64,000 bases of DNA, from contig NZ_BSTF01000001.1 in the NCBI RefSeq assembly GCF_030269365.1, forward strand, positions 744,001 through 808,000. The letters run 5' to 3'. A model generated the notes under the pieces. That model saw only the letters and a program-made list of their open reading frames with translations. It was not told the origin of the DNA and did no database searches. Positions within the stretch are counted from its first letter, which is position 1. Each line of letters opens with the position of its first letter. This DNA is from Lentzea sp. NBRC 102530. GTDB lineage: Bacteria > Actinomycetota > Actinomycetes > Mycobacteriales > Pseudonocardiaceae. The translations under genes and the position numbers were made by a program. This document shows positions 51,962-61,077 of the stretch, piece by piece.

Positions 51962-52938
51962 GACACGGCCACCTTCCGGAAGCTGAACGCGGCGCGGGCT
52001 TTCGGCGCCTGGACCAGGCACACGGCGATGACGACGACGGCCTTGAACACCAGCGTCACCTCCGGGGCGACGCCGATCGTGTAGACGGTGGTGGTGAGGG
52101 TCTGGATGATCAACGCGCCGAGCAGCGTGCCGGTCAGCGAGTAGCGGCCGCCGGCGAGCGAGGTGCCCCCGATGACCACGGCGAGGATGGCGTCCATCTC
52201 GATCCACAGCCCGGCGTTGTTGGCGTCGGCCGCGCTGACGTTGGAGCTGATCATCAGACCGGCGATGCCCGCGCACACGGCGGCGAACACGTAGACGGTC
52301 CAGATGATCGTCCTGGTGCGCACCCCGGCCAGGCGCGACGCCTGGGGGTTCACGCCGACGGCCTCGATCAGCATCCCGAGCGCGGTCTTCCTGGTCGCGA
52401 GCGCCACCAGGCCGAGCACGAGCAGACTGATCAGGATCGCGGTCGGCAGCACCACGAACCCGGCACCGACCTGGCGGTACGCCGAGTTGTTGACCGTGAC
52501 GATCTGGCCTTCGGTCACGAGCATCGCGATGCCCCGGCCGGCCGTCATCAGCACCAGGGTCGCGATGATCGGCTGGATGCCGAGCCCGGCCACCAGGAAG
52601 CCGTTCCACAGCCCGAGGACCGCGCACAGCACCAGTGCGAGCGCCATGCCGGCGAACGCCGTGCCCGCGCTCCCGGACCCTCCGATGTGGACGCACGTCA
52701 CGGCGCCCGCGATGGCCGCCACCGCGCCGACGGACAGGTCGATGCCGCGGGTGGCGATGACGAGCGTCATGCCCAGCGCGATCAGGAGCGTCGGCGCGCC
52801 GTTCTTCAGCACGTCGACCAGGCCGCCGTAGAGGTGGCCGTCCTGCATCCGCAACGTGAAGAACGACGGGGTGAACACGAGGTTGAGCACCAGCAGGGCG
52901 CCGAGCGCGATCAGTGGCCACAGCAGCCGGTTCTTCAC
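51958..52938 (-). CDS. Furanose ABC permease, YtfT-like
   Basis: A 326-residue permease of the same family: LVIATRGIDLSVGAVAAIAGA, GLGIQPIIATLVLMTAGRGIA, the coupling loop EAVGVNPQASRLAGVRTR and IEMDAILAVVIGGTSLAGGR. It matches YtfT better than YjfF. GTG 52938 overlaps the ATPase stop by four bases. It pairs with the YjfF-like protein. Confidence 0.92.
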   Translation of the reverse strand: MKNRLLWPLIALGALLVLNLVFTPSFFTLRMQDGHLYGGLVDVLKNGAPTLLIALGMTLVIATRGIDLSVGAVAAIAGAVTCVHIGGSGSAGTAFAGMALALVLCAVLGLWNGFLVAGLGIQPIIATLVLMTAGRGIAMLVTEGQIVTVNNSAYRQVGAGFVVLPTAILISLLVLGLVALATRKTALGMLIEAVGVNPQASRLAGVRTRTIIWTVYVFAAVCAGIAGLMISSNVSAADANNAGLWIEMDAILAVVIGGTSLAGGRYSLTGTLLGALIIQTLTTTVYTIGVAPEVTLVFKAVVVIAVCLVQAPKARAAFSFRKVAVS

Positions 52939-54464
52939 GAGACCACCTTCTCCGGTGCGGCTCCGCCCGCGATCAGTTCCACGACCTCGTCGATCCCGGT
53001 CGACCCGTCGAGTTCGGCGATCTTGCGGCGGTCGCGCAGCACGACGATCCGGTCCGCGATCCGCACGACCTCCTCCAGTTCCGCCGAGATGAACAGCACG
53101 GCGGTGCCCTCGGCGGCGAGCGTGGTGACGAGTTGCTGGATCTGCGCCTTCGCGCCGACGTCGATGCCCCTGGTCGGTTCGTCCAGGATCAGCAGCCGCG
53201 GTTCGGTGACGAGCCAGCGCGCCAGCAGCACCTTCTGCTGGTTGCCGCCGGAGAGCGTGCGCACCAGCGCGTCCGGGTTCGCGGGCCGGATGTCCAGTGC
53301 CTTCAGGTACTTCTCGACGAGCTGGTCCTTGGTGCGGCGCGGCAGCGGGCGGGTCCAGCCTCTGGCCGCCTGCATCGCGAGCACGAGGTTGTCGCGGATC
53401 GAGAGGTCCGCGACCAGGCCCTCGCCCTTGCGGTCCTCGGAGCTGAACGCGATGCCCGCCGCGATCGCCGACCTCGGTCCGCGGAGCTTGAGCTGCCTGC
53501 CGTCCACGAGGAGCCGGCCGGAGTCCGCGCGATCGGCGCCGAACAGCAGCCGCGCCAGTTCGGTGCGGCCGGAGCCCAGCAGACCGGCGAGGCCGACGAC
53601 CTCGCCCGCGCGGACGTCGAGGTCGAACGGCTCGATCGCGCCGCGGCGTCCGAGGCCTTCCGCCTGCAGCAACACCGGGCCGTGGGACGTGCGTTGCTCC
53701 GCCGCGTCCTCGATCGCCTCCAGCGCGCCGAGGTCGCGGCCGATCATCTGCGCGATCAGGGTGCGCCGGTCGACGTCCGCGGTGAGGTGCTCGCCGACGA
53801 GGGCTCCGTTGCGCAGCACGGTCATCCGGTCGGAGATCTCGTAGACCTGGTCGAGGAAGTGCGACACGAACAGGATCGCGACGCCCTCGTCACGCAGCAC
53901 CCGCATGATCCGGAACAGTTCCGCGACCTCGCCCGCGTCGAGGCTCGACGTCGGTTCGTCGAGCACGAGCACCCGGCAGTCGACCGCGATCGCGCGGGCG
54001 ATCGCGACCAGCTGCTGCACCGCGATCGGGTGTTCGCCGAGGCTCGACGCCGGATCGACGTGCACGCCGATGCGCGCCAGCACCTCCGCGGCCCGCCGCC
54101 GCATCGCCGGGAAGTCGATGCCCCCGAACCGGCGGGGTTCGCGGCCCAGCAGGATGTTCTCCGCGACCGTGAGGTTCGCGCAGAGGTTGACCTCCTGGTA
54201 CACCGTGCTGATCCCGGCGTGCTGGGCCTCGCCGGGGGAGGAGAACGCGACCTCCTCGCCCGCGAGCGCGACCTGCCCGGCGTCGGGGCGGTGCACGCCG
54301 GTCAGCGTCTTGATCAGGGTGGACTTCCCGGCGCCGTTCTCGCCCATGAGGGCGTGCACCTCACCGGGGAACAGCCGGAAGTCGACTTCCTGCAACGCCT
54401 TCACGCCGGGAAACGCGAGGCTGATGCCCCGCATCTCGACGACGGGCGGCGGCGACTCGGTCAT
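52935..54464 (-). CDS. Furanose ABC importer ATPase, YtfR-like (two nucleotide-binding domains)
   Basis: A 509-residue double ATPase. Domain 1: Walker [10 protein letters not shown], signature-like IAVQQLVAIARAI, Walker B VLVLDEPTSSLD. Domain 2: degenerate Walker [19 protein letters not shown] signature, [12 protein letters not shown]. This asymmetry is normal in the RbsA/YtfR family. ATG 54464 (MTESPPP) has AGGG four bases upstream; an in-frame reading continues to 54521 but into sequence with no similarity. It follows the binding-protein gene after 312 bp that contain three tandem hairpin repeats. Confidence 0.92.
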   Translation of the reverse strand: MTESPPPVVEMRGISLAFPGVKALQEVDFRLFPGEVHALMGENGAGKSTLIKTLTGVHRPDAGQVALAGEEVAFSSPGEAQHAGISTVYQEVNLCANLTVAENILLGREPRRFGGIDFPAMRRRAAEVLARIGVHVDPASSLGEHPIAVQQLVAIARAIAVDCRVLVLDEPTSSLDAGEVAELFRIMRVLRDEGVAILFVSHFLDQVYEISDRMTVLRNGALVGEHLTADVDRRTLIAQMIGRDLGALEAIEDAAEQRTSHGPVLLQAEGLGRRGAIEPFDLDVRAGEVVGLAGLLGSGRTELARLLFGADRADSGRLLVDGRQLKLRGPRSAIAAGIAFSSEDRKGEGLVADLSIRDNLVLAMQAARGWTRPLPRRTKDQLVEKYLKALDIRPANPDALVRTLSGGNQQKVLLARWLVTEPRLLILDEPTRGIDVGAKAQIQQLVTTLAAEGTAVLFISAELEEVVRIADRIVVLRDRRKIAELDGSTGIDEVVELIAGGAAPEKVVS

Positions 54465-54550
54465 GGGCCCTGGCTTTCGTCGCTGGGAACCGCGGGGCCC
54501 GTCACCCGGATGCGCGTCCATGACGGGTCCCGCGGGGCTTTGTGAGCTTG

Positions 54551-54775
54551 CTCAGTGCTGGTGGGTGCGGCTGCCGGAGGCTGCTGTGCCCACCAGCACT
54601 GACGCGGTTGGTTTGTAGGGATTGGCTCAGTGCTGGTGGGTGTAGCTGCCGGAGGCTGTGTGCCCGCCGGCACCGAGGCGGTTGGCTTGGAGGAGCCAAC
54701 TCAGTGCCGGCGGGTGTGGCTGCCGGAAGCTGTCGCACCCACCAGCACTGATGCGGTTCGCGTGTGGGAGATCGG
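54551..54775. repeat. Three tandem 75-bp imperfect repeats, each with a large inverted repeat
   Basis: Units begin CTCAG at 54551, 54626 and 54700 (periods 75, 74, 76), and a fourth partial copy begins at 54776, inside the end of the binding-protein gene, where CTCAGTACTGGCGGGT contains its stop. In unit 1, CAGTGCTGGTGGG (54553-54565) and CCCACCAGCACTG (54589-54601) are perfect 13-bp arms around the shared core GCTGCCGGAGGCTG; units 2 and 3 have partly substituted arms. The block lies in an operon between the binding-protein and ATPase genes, where hairpins commonly protect the upstream mRNA. The remaining bases of the 312-bp gap (54465-54550) show nothing recognisable. Confidence 0.88.
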
Positions 54776-54776
54776 C

Positions 54777-55745
54777 TCAGTACTGGCGGGTCGGCAGCGC
54801 CGCCTTGGCCTGCTCCTGCGTGAACGTGCCCTCCTCGGTCACGACCCGCGCCGGCACGTCCTCGCCCGCCACGACCTTCTTCGCGAGGTCCATCAGCTGC
54901 TTGCCCAGCAACGGGTTGCACTCGACGATGAAGTTGATCTCGCCGTTCGCGAGCGCCTGCATGCCGTCCTTGACGGCGTCCACCGTGATGATCTTGATGT
55001 CCTTGCCGGGCACCTTGCCCGCGGCCTTGATCGCCTCGATCGCGCCCAGGCCCATGTCGTCGTTGTGCGCGTACACCACGTCGATCTTCGGCTGGGACTT
55101 GAGGAACGCCTCCATGACCTGCTTGCCGCCGGAGCGGGTGAAGTCACCGGACTGCGACGCGACGACCTTGATGTCGGGCTTGGAGGCGATCTTCTCCTCG
55201 AAGCCCTTCTTGCGGTCGATCGCGGGCGCCGCGCCCGTGGTTCCCTGCAGTTCCACCACGTTCGTCGGGCCGGTGGCGTTGGCCACCATCCAGTCGCCCG
55301 CCTTGCGGCCCTCCTCGACGAAGTCCGACCCGAGGAACGTCTTGTACAGCGACGTGTCGTCGGAGTCGATCGAGCGGTCGGTGAGGATCACGGGGATGTT
55401 GGCGCGCTTGGCCTCCAGCAGCACGGTGTCCCAGCCGGTCTCGACGACCGGGCTGAACGCGATCACCGACACCTTCTGCTGGATGTAGGAGCGGATCGCC
55501 TTGATCTGGTTCTCCTGCTTCTGCTGCGCGTCGGAGAACTTCAGGTCGATTCCGGCGGCCTTGGCCTCGTCCTGGACCGACTTGGTGTTGGCGGTGCGCC
55601 AGCCGCTCTCGGCGCCCACCTGGGCGAAGCCCATCGTGATGGTGTCACCGGACGAGCCGGTGCTCGCACCGCCGCCTCCCGAACCACACGCGGTGAGCGC
55701 GCTCAGCAGGACCACGCTGGCGACGGTCGTGATCTTCTTCAGCAC
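54777..55745 (-). CDS. Furanose substrate-binding lipoprotein, YtfQ-like
   Basis: A 322-residue lipoprotein: lipobox ALTACGSG near residue 20, Gly/Ser tether, then a type I periplasmic-binding fold very similar in pattern to YtfQ: TMGFAQVGAESGWRTANTKS, QQKQENQIKAIRSYI, FSPVVETGWDTVLLEAKRA, PVILTDRSID. YtfQ-type carriers take furanose forms of galactose or arabinose, which fits the arabinofuranosidases encoded divergently. GGAGGA lies eight bases before GTG 55745; the longer upstream reading is not credible. The first gene of the operon, with operator-like repeats in front and the tandem hairpins behind. Confidence 0.92.
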   Translation of the reverse strand: MLKKITTVASVVLLSALTACGSGGGGASTGSSGDTITMGFAQVGAESGWRTANTKSVQDEAKAAGIDLKFSDAQQKQENQIKAIRSYIQQKVSVIAFSPVVETGWDTVLLEAKRANIPVILTDRSIDSDDTSLYKTFLGSDFVEEGRKAGDWMVANATGPTNVVELQGTTGAAPAIDRKKGFEEKIASKPDIKVVASQSGDFTRSGGKQVMEAFLKSQPKIDVVYAHNDDMGLGAIEAIKAAGKVPGKDIKIITVDAVKDGMQALANGEINFIVECNPLLGKQLMDLAKKVVAGEDVPARVVTEEGTFTQEQAKAALPTRQY

Positions 55746-55817
55746 TTGGGGTTCCTCCGGAGGGACGACGGTGTCTCGGAGCTCGACCGCGTGTCCGCGG
55801 CTGTCAGGTGGACAAGA

Positions 55818-55829
55818 GTGAACGCTCAC
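55818..55829. promoter_or_regulatory. Operator-like palindrome GTGAACGCTCAC
   Basis: GTGA and TCAC halves around ACGC, in the 164-bp region between the divergent YtfQ-like and GH51 genes, 73 bp from the binding-protein start. It shares AACGCTCAC with the second site at 55875. Confidence 0.5.
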
Positions 55830-55874
55830 AACTGCCGCGTCAAGGGGTTGCCCGTAACGAGTACGCAGCCCTAT

Positions 55875-55886
55875 GTTAACGCTCAC
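55875..55886. promoter_or_regulatory. Operator-like site GTTAACGCTCAC before GH51
   Basis: This site differs from GTGAACGCTCAC by one base and its left half extends to TGTTA, as in the arabinose operator TGTTATCGCTAACA. It lies 24 bp before the GH51 start. A LacI-type protein, possibly the one encoded at 59891, may bind both sites. Confidence 0.5.
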
Positions 55887-55909
55887 TTCCGAGCTTGGGA
55901 GGAACCTCT

Positions 55910-58378
55910 GTGTCCCGCAAGCACGTACTGCTGAGCGCTGCTCTCGCGGCAAGCCTCCTGGTCGCCGTTCCCGGCTCCGGCGCGGCCGCCGAGACCGACT
56001 ACACCCTCAAGATCGACGCCACCGGACGTGGCCCTTCGATCGACGACTCGATGTACGGCGTCTTCTTCGAGGACATCAACCGGGCCGCGGACGGCGGCCT
56101 GTACGCCGAGCTGGTGCAGAACCGCTCGTTCGAGTACGACCCCGCCGACAACGCGAGTTACCACGGCCTGACCTCGTGGGCGCCGCACAGCGGCACGGTG
56201 GACGTCGTCGACGACGCCGGCCGCATGAACGAGCGCAACCGCCGGTACCTGCGGCTGGGCCTGCCCGCCGGAGTCATCAACTCCGGCTACAACAGCGGGA
56301 TCGCGGTCCAGAGCGGCCAGCGCTACGACTTCTCGGTGTGGGCGCGCGCCGGCCAGGCGACGCAGCTCACCGCGACGATCACCGATCCCGCCGGTGCCGC
56401 GCTGGGCGATCCCGTCCGCGTCCAGGTCCGCGGCGACGGCTGGACCCGGTACACCGGCACGATCCGTGCCCGCCAGACCAGCACCACCGGCAGGCTCCTG
56501 GTGACCGGCGGCGGGACCGGGACCCTGAACCTCGACATGATCTCGCTGATGCCCCAGGACACGTTCCAGGGCCACGGCCTGCGACGCGACCTGGCCGAGA
56601 AGATCGCCGCGCTCAAGCCCGGCTTCGTCCGGTTCCCGGGCGGCTGCCTGGTCAACACCGGCAGCCACCACGGCTACGAGGCGCCGAACTTCGAGCGCCG
56701 CCGTTCGTACCAGTGGAAGGACACCATCGGACCGGTCGAGCAGCGCGCCACGAACTCGAACTTCTGGGGCTACAACCAGTCCTACGGGCTCGGCTACTTC
56801 GAGTACTTCCAGTTCTCCGAGGACATCGGCGCCATGCCGCTGCCCGTCGTGCCCGCGCTGGTCACCGGCTGCGGCCAGAACCGCGCCACCGACGACCCCG
56901 TGCTGCTGCAACGGCACATCCAGGACACGCTCGACCTGATCGAGTTCGCGAACGGTTCCGCCGACTCGACCTGGGGCCGCAAGCGTGCGGACATGGGCCA
57001 CCCCAAGCCGTTCAAGCTCACCCACCTGGCCGTGGGCAACGAGGAGAACCTGCCCGACGAGTTCATGGTGCGCTTCGTCCGGTTCCGCGACGCGATCAAC
57101 GCGAAGTACCCGGAGATCACCGTCGTCAGCAACTCGGGCCCCGACGACACCGGCGGCACGTTCGACCGGCTGTGGCAGCTCAACCGGCAGGCCGGCGTGA
57201 AGATGATCGACGAGCACTACTACAACAGCCCGAGCTGGTTCCTGGAGAACAACAACCGCTACGACAGCTACGACCGCAACGGTCCCAAGGTGTTCCTCGG
57301 CGAGTACGCCTCGCAGGACAACAGGTTCTACAACGCGTTGAGCGAGGCGGCGTTCATGACGGGCCTCGAACGCAACGCCGACGTCGTCAAGCTCGCGTCG
57401 TACGCGCCGTTGCTGGCCAACGAGGACTACGTGCAATGGCGCCCGGACATGATCTGGTTCAACAACCACGCGTCGTGGGGCTCGGCGAGCTACGAGACGC
57501 AGAAGCTCTTCATGACGAACGTGGGCGATCACGTGGTGCCGAGCACCGCGTCCGCCACGCCGTCGACGCAGGCACCCATCACCGGCGCGATCGGCCTCTC
57601 CACCTGGGCGACCGCCGCGAGCTACGACGATGTGAACGTGACCGACGCGGCCGGGCAGACGGTGTTCAGCGACGACTTCTCCGGCACCGATTCGAGGTGG
57701 ACCAAGTCCGGTCGCGGCACCTGGAACGTCGTCGACGGCGCGTACGTCCAGTCCGACGCGGCCGCCGAGGACACCCTCGTCACCGCGGGGGACAGGACCT
57801 GGCGCGACTACACGCTGAACGTCAAGGCCACCAAGCAGTCCGGCCGCGAAGGCTTTCTCGTCGCGTTCGGCGTGCAGGACACCGGCAACTACTACTGGTG
57901 GAACCTCGGCGGCTGGAACAACACCCAGTCGGCGGTGGAGAAGGCCGTCGGCGGTGGCAAGAACACGTTGCTGACCAACGGCACCCGCATCGACACCGGC
58001 CGCACCTACGACGTGCGGGTCGAGGTGCGCGGCCGGCACGTCGCGCTGTTCCTCGACGGTCAGAAGTGGGGCGAGTTCACCGACGACAAGGCCGCCGAGC
58101 CGTTCCGCCAGGTCGTCACCCGCGACCTCGCCACCGGTGAGCTGATCGTCAAGGTGGTCAACGCCCAGCCCGACGCCGCTCGCACGCGGATCGACCTCGG
58201 CGTGCCGGTGGCCTCGACAGCGCGCGCGACCGTGCTGCAGGGCCGTCCCGACGACGTGAACACCGAGTTCACCCAGCCGATCCGCGCCGTCGCGTCGCAG
58301 GTCCGGGTCGCGAGCAGCTTCACGCACACGTTCCCGCCCCACTCCGTCACGTTCCTCCGGATCAGGAGCCGCTCGTGA
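55910..58378 (+). CDS. Secreted alpha-L-arabinofuranosidase, GH51, with extra beta domains
   Basis: An 822-residue secreted enzyme. Signal peptide to about 30, then SMYGVFFEDINRAADGG, the usual GH51 entry, an inserted CBM4/9-like sandwich (about 90-210), and the barrel with the acid/base Glu378 in AVGNEENL and the nucleophile Glu465 in VFLGEYAS. A further LamG-like concanavalin domain (about 580-720; FSDDFSGTDSRW, YYWWNLGGWNNTQ) is inserted before the last beta-sandwich. It releases arabinofuranose from arabinan or arabinoxylan outside the cell. GGGAGGAA lies five bases before GTG 55910. It is coupled to the GH43 gene by a GTGA overlap. Confidence 0.94.
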   Translation: MSRKHVLLSAALAASLLVAVPGSGAAAETDYTLKIDATGRGPSIDDSMYGVFFEDINRAADGGLYAELVQNRSFEYDPADNASYHGLTSWAPHSGTVDVVDDAGRMNERNRRYLRLGLPAGVINSGYNSGIAVQSGQRYDFSVWARAGQATQLTATITDPAGAALGDPVRVQVRGDGWTRYTGTIRARQTSTTGRLLVTGGGTGTLNLDMISLMPQDTFQGHGLRRDLAEKIAALKPGFVRFPGGCLVNTGSHHGYEAPNFERRRSYQWKDTIGPVEQRATNSNFWGYNQSYGLGYFEYFQFSEDIGAMPLPVVPALVTGCGQNRATDDPVLLQRHIQDTLDLIEFANGSADSTWGRKRADMGHPKPFKLTHLAVGNEENLPDEFMVRFVRFRDAINAKYPEITVVSNSGPDDTGGTFDRLWQLNRQAGVKMIDEHYYNSPSWFLENNNRYDSYDRNGPKVFLGEYASQDNRFYNALSEAAFMTGLERNADVVKLASYAPLLANEDYVQWRPDMIWFNNHASWGSASYETQKLFMTNVGDHVVPSTASATPSTQAPITGAIGLSTWATAASYDDVNVTDAAGQTVFSDDFSGTDSRWTKSGRGTWNVVDGAYVQSDAAAEDTLVTAGDRTWRDYTLNVKATKQSGREGFLVAFGVQDTGNYYWWNLGGWNNTQSAVEKAVGGGKNTLLTNGTRIDTGRTYDVRVEVRGRHVALFLDGQKWGEFTDDKAAEPFRQVVTRDLATGELIVKVVNAQPDAARTRIDLGVPVASTARATVLQGRPDDVNTEFTQPIRAVASQVRVASSFTHTFPPHSVTFLRIRSRS

Positions 58379-59808
58379 TCACCCGCCGAACCCTCCTGGC
58401 CTCCGGCGGCGTGCTCGCCGCCGGCACCGCCCTGACGTCCGCCGCGCCCGCTGCCGCCGCCGACACCCCGGTGGAGCTGCCGACCCGCAACCCCCTCGTC
58501 GAGCAACGCGCCGACCCGTTCATCACGCCACCGACCGACGGCATGTACTACCTGACCGGGTCCGTGCCCGAGTACGACCGGGTGGTGATCCGGGGAGCGT
58601 CCACACTGGACGGTCTGACGGCGGCGCGGGAACGCACCATCTGGCGGCGTCCCGAGTCCGGGCGGATGGGCGGCTACATCTGGGCGCCGGAACTGCACCG
58701 GATCGACGGCAGGTGGTACGTCTACTTCGCCGCCGGGGACAAGGACGAACCGTTCCGCATCCGCACCTACGTGCTGGAGTCGTCGAACGCCGACCCGCGC
58801 GAGAGCGGCTGGGTGCTGCGCGGGCAGATGGTGACGGCATGGGACACGTTCACACTGGACGCGACCACGTTCGCGCACCGCGGCAAGCGGTACTTCCTGT
58901 GGGCGCAGAGCGAACCCGGCATCGCCACGAACTCGAACCTCTACATCGCCGAGATGGCCTCACCGCTGGCGTTGAAGAGCGCGCCGGTGCGGATCGCCGT
59001 GCCGACGTTGTCCTGGGAGGTCCAGGGCTTCAAGGTGAACGAGGGACCGGCGGTGCTGATCCGCAACGGCCGGGTGTTCGTGACGTACTCCGCGAGCGCC
59101 ACCGACGCGCGGTACTGCATGGGCCTGCTGACCGCCGATGAGAACGCGAACCTGCTGGACGCCCGGTCGTGGACCAAGTCGCCCGCGCCGGTGTTCACGA
59201 CGTCCGCGGCGACGTCGCAGTACGGGCCGGGGCACAACTCGTTCACGACCGTGGGCTCGACGGACGTGCTCGTCTACCACGCGCGCGATTACCGCGACAT
59301 CGTCGGTGATCCGCTGTTCGACCCGAACCGGCACACCCGCGTGCAGCGGCTGCACTGGAACGCGGACGGCACACCGTCGTTCGGCGTGCCGGTCGGCCAC
59401 GGCGGACCGGTCACGCGGTTGTCGCCTTTGGACGCACCGTCACTCGTGGTACGACATTACGAGTACCGGTTGCGGGTGGACGGAGCCGTCCGCGAACTCG
59501 GTGACACGCAGTTCCGCTTCGTGCCTGGGTTCCTGGGCGCCAGCACGGTCGCGGTGCAGTCGGTGAACTTCCCCGACCGGTACGTGCGCGTGGACGGCGA
59601 CGCCCTGCGCATCGACCCGTTCGAGGACACCGACGGCTACGGGCGCGCGGCGAGCTTCGTCCGCGTACCGGGACTGGCGGACGGCGCGGCGGTCTCGCTG
59701 CGTGTCGGAACGGACACATATCTCGCTCACGACAATGGCCGGATGGTGTTGTCACGGCCCGGGAATGACCGGGACGCGCGACGACGTGCCACATTCCGCC
59801 TCGAATGA
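58375..59808 (+). CDS. Secreted GH43 exo-arabinofuranosidase with CBM42
   Basis: A 477-residue enzyme with a Tat-like signal (TRRTLLASGGVLAAGTAL). The GH43 propeller (about 35-335) has NPLVEQRADPFITP with the base Asp, WDTFTLDATTFAHRGKRYFLWA, and KVNEGPAVLIRNGRVF with the probable acid Glu. The C-terminal part is an AbfB/CBM42 beta-trefoil (about 345-477; FRFVPGFLG, VQSVNFPDRYVRVDGD, ASFVRVPGLADGAAVSLR), which binds arabinofuranose side chains. The layout equals Streptomyces exo-1,5-alpha-L-arabinofuranosidases. It probably trims linear arabinan. Confidence 0.92.
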   Translation: MITRRTLLASGGVLAAGTALTSAAPAAAADTPVELPTRNPLVEQRADPFITPPTDGMYYLTGSVPEYDRVVIRGASTLDGLTAARERTIWRRPESGRMGGYIWAPELHRIDGRWYVYFAAGDKDEPFRIRTYVLESSNADPRESGWVLRGQMVTAWDTFTLDATTFAHRGKRYFLWAQSEPGIATNSNLYIAEMASPLALKSAPVRIAVPTLSWEVQGFKVNEGPAVLIRNGRVFVTYSASATDARYCMGLLTADENANLLDARSWTKSPAPVFTTSAATSQYGPGHNSFTTVGSTDVLVYHARDYRDIVGDPLFDPNRHTRVQRLHWNADGTPSFGVPVGHGGPVTRLSPLDAPSLVVRHYEYRLRVDGAVRELGDTQFRFVPGFLGASTVAVQSVNFPDRYVRVDGDALRIDPFEDTDGYGRAASFVRVPGLADGAAVSLRVGTDTYLAHDNGRMVLSRPGNDRDARRRATFRLE

Positions 59809-59842
59809 GTGGAGAATGAGCACTGCATCGAAGCCGACCTGG

Positions 59843-59856
59843 TGTTATCGCTAACA
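59843..59856. promoter_or_regulatory. Arabinose operator in front of the LacI gene
   Basis: TGTTATCGCTAACA, a near-perfect 14-bp palindrome in the 82-bp gap, 34 bp before the LacI start. Its exact reverse complement, TGTTAGCGATAACA, is in front of araB. This suggests autoregulation. Confidence 0.75.
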
Positions 59857-59890
59857 TCAGCGGCGCAGATCAAAGGATCGGAGACCGCTC

Positions 59891-60904
59891 GTGGAGAAGA
59901 CCTCGCGTGACCCCGCGATGACCGATGTCGCACGACTCGCCGGGGTGTCGCACCAGACGGTCTCGCGTGTGCTCAACAACCACCCGAACGTCCGCGAGCA
60001 GACCAGGTTGCGCGTTCAGGCGGCCATCAAGGAACTCGATTACCGGCCCAACCGCGCTGCGCGTGCGCTCGTCACCGGCAAGTCGCAGCTCATCGGTGTG
60101 GTGGCGCAGAACTCGTCGCTCTACGGCCCGGCCTCGCTGCTGTCCGCCTTCGAGGAGGCGGCGGCACAGGCCGGGTTCGCGGTCAGCGTGGGCAGGGTGA
60201 AGGTGCTCGACCGCGACTCGATCGCCGCCGCCGTGGAACGGCACCGCGACCAGCGCGTGGCGGGCATCGTGGTGATCGCGCCGAACTCCTCGGCCGCCGA
60301 CGCCCTGGCCGACGTGCCGGCGGGGGTCCCGCTGGTGACCGTGGACGGCGACCCGGACCGCCCGACCCCGCTCGTCACCGTCGACCAGGCCCTGGGCGCG
60401 TTCGAGGCGACGAAGCACCTGATCGCCTACGGGCACGAGACGGTCTGGCACGTGTCGGGACCTGCCGACTGGTTCGACGCCGCGGGCAGGGTGGAGGGCT
60501 GGAAGGCCGCCCTGGACACCGTCGGCGCCGAGCTCCCGCCCGTCGTGGCCGCCGACTGGAGCGCTGCCTCCGGGTTCCGGGCCGGGCAGATGCTGGCCAG
60601 GATGCCCGAGGTCACGGCCGTGTTCTGCTCCAACGACCACCTCGCACTGGGCGTGCTGCGGGCGATGAGCGAGCGCGGCAGGCGGGTGCCGCACGACGTC
60701 AGCGTGGTCGGCTTCGACGACGTGCCCGAGGCCGCGTACTTCATCCCGCCGCTCACGACCGTGCGCCCGGACTTCGCCGCGGTGGCGCACGAGACGCTCG
60801 GGTTGCTGCTCGAGCAGGTCAGCGACGGGGAGACCGCACAGCCGCAGCGCACGGTCGCGCCGACGCTGGTGAAGCGCGAGAGCGTCGGGCCGCCGCCCAA
60901 GTAG
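59891..60904 (+). CDS. LacI-family regulator of arabinose genes (inferred AraR)
   Basis: A 337-residue LacI protein: AMTDVARLAGVSHQTVSRVLNNHPNVREQTRLRV helix-turn-helix, hinge YRPNRAARALVTGKSQLIGVV, and the sugar-binding core closing with VVGFDDVPEAAYFIPPLTTVRP. GGAG is eight bases before GTG 59891. It stands between the arabinofuranosidases and araBDA, with identical 14-bp operators before itself and before araB, so I infer that it represses arabinose catabolism and perhaps the divergent importer and GH51 genes, whose sites are related but weaker. Gram-positive AraR proteins of Bacillus are GntR-LacI chimeras; this one is a plain LacI type. Confidence 0.9.
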   Translation: MEKTSRDPAMTDVARLAGVSHQTVSRVLNNHPNVREQTRLRVQAAIKELDYRPNRAARALVTGKSQLIGVVAQNSSLYGPASLLSAFEEAAAQAGFAVSVGRVKVLDRDSIAAAVERHRDQRVAGIVVIAPNSSAADALADVPAGVPLVTVDGDPDRPTPLVTVDQALGAFEATKHLIAYGHETVWHVSGPADWFDAAGRVEGWKAALDTVGAELPPVVAADWSAASGFRAGQMLARMPEVTAVFCSNDHLALGVLRAMSERGRRVPHDVSVVGFDDVPEAAYFIPPLTTVRPDFAAVAHETLGLLLEQVSDGETAQPQRTVAPTLVKRESVGPPPK

Positions 60905-61046
60905 CCGCCGGGGGACCGGCACGTCACATCCCTGTGGGCCTCGCGCGGGCTGCCGCACGGGCCTCGTTGTCGTGCGCTCACCTCAGACACATTTCGCGCG
61001 CTCCCAACGAAATCACGATGTATCGGGCACATCTTGACTCGCGGAA

Positions 61047-61060
61047 TGTTAGCGATAACA
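61047..61060 (+). promoter_or_regulatory. Arabinose operator in front of araB
   Basis: TGTTAGCGATAACA is the reverse complement of the site before the LacI gene (59843). It ends 17 bp before the araB ATG, so bound repressor would cover the promoter or the transcript start. The rest of the 173-bp gap after the LacI gene holds nothing recognisable. Confidence 0.78.
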
Positions 61061-61077
61061 CTCAGGTCGTGACTGAC

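Noticed and set aside
54551..54775. CRISPR-like array
   Set aside because: The repeats are directly contiguous 75-bp units with internal inverted repeats and no unique spacers; no cas genes are nearby.
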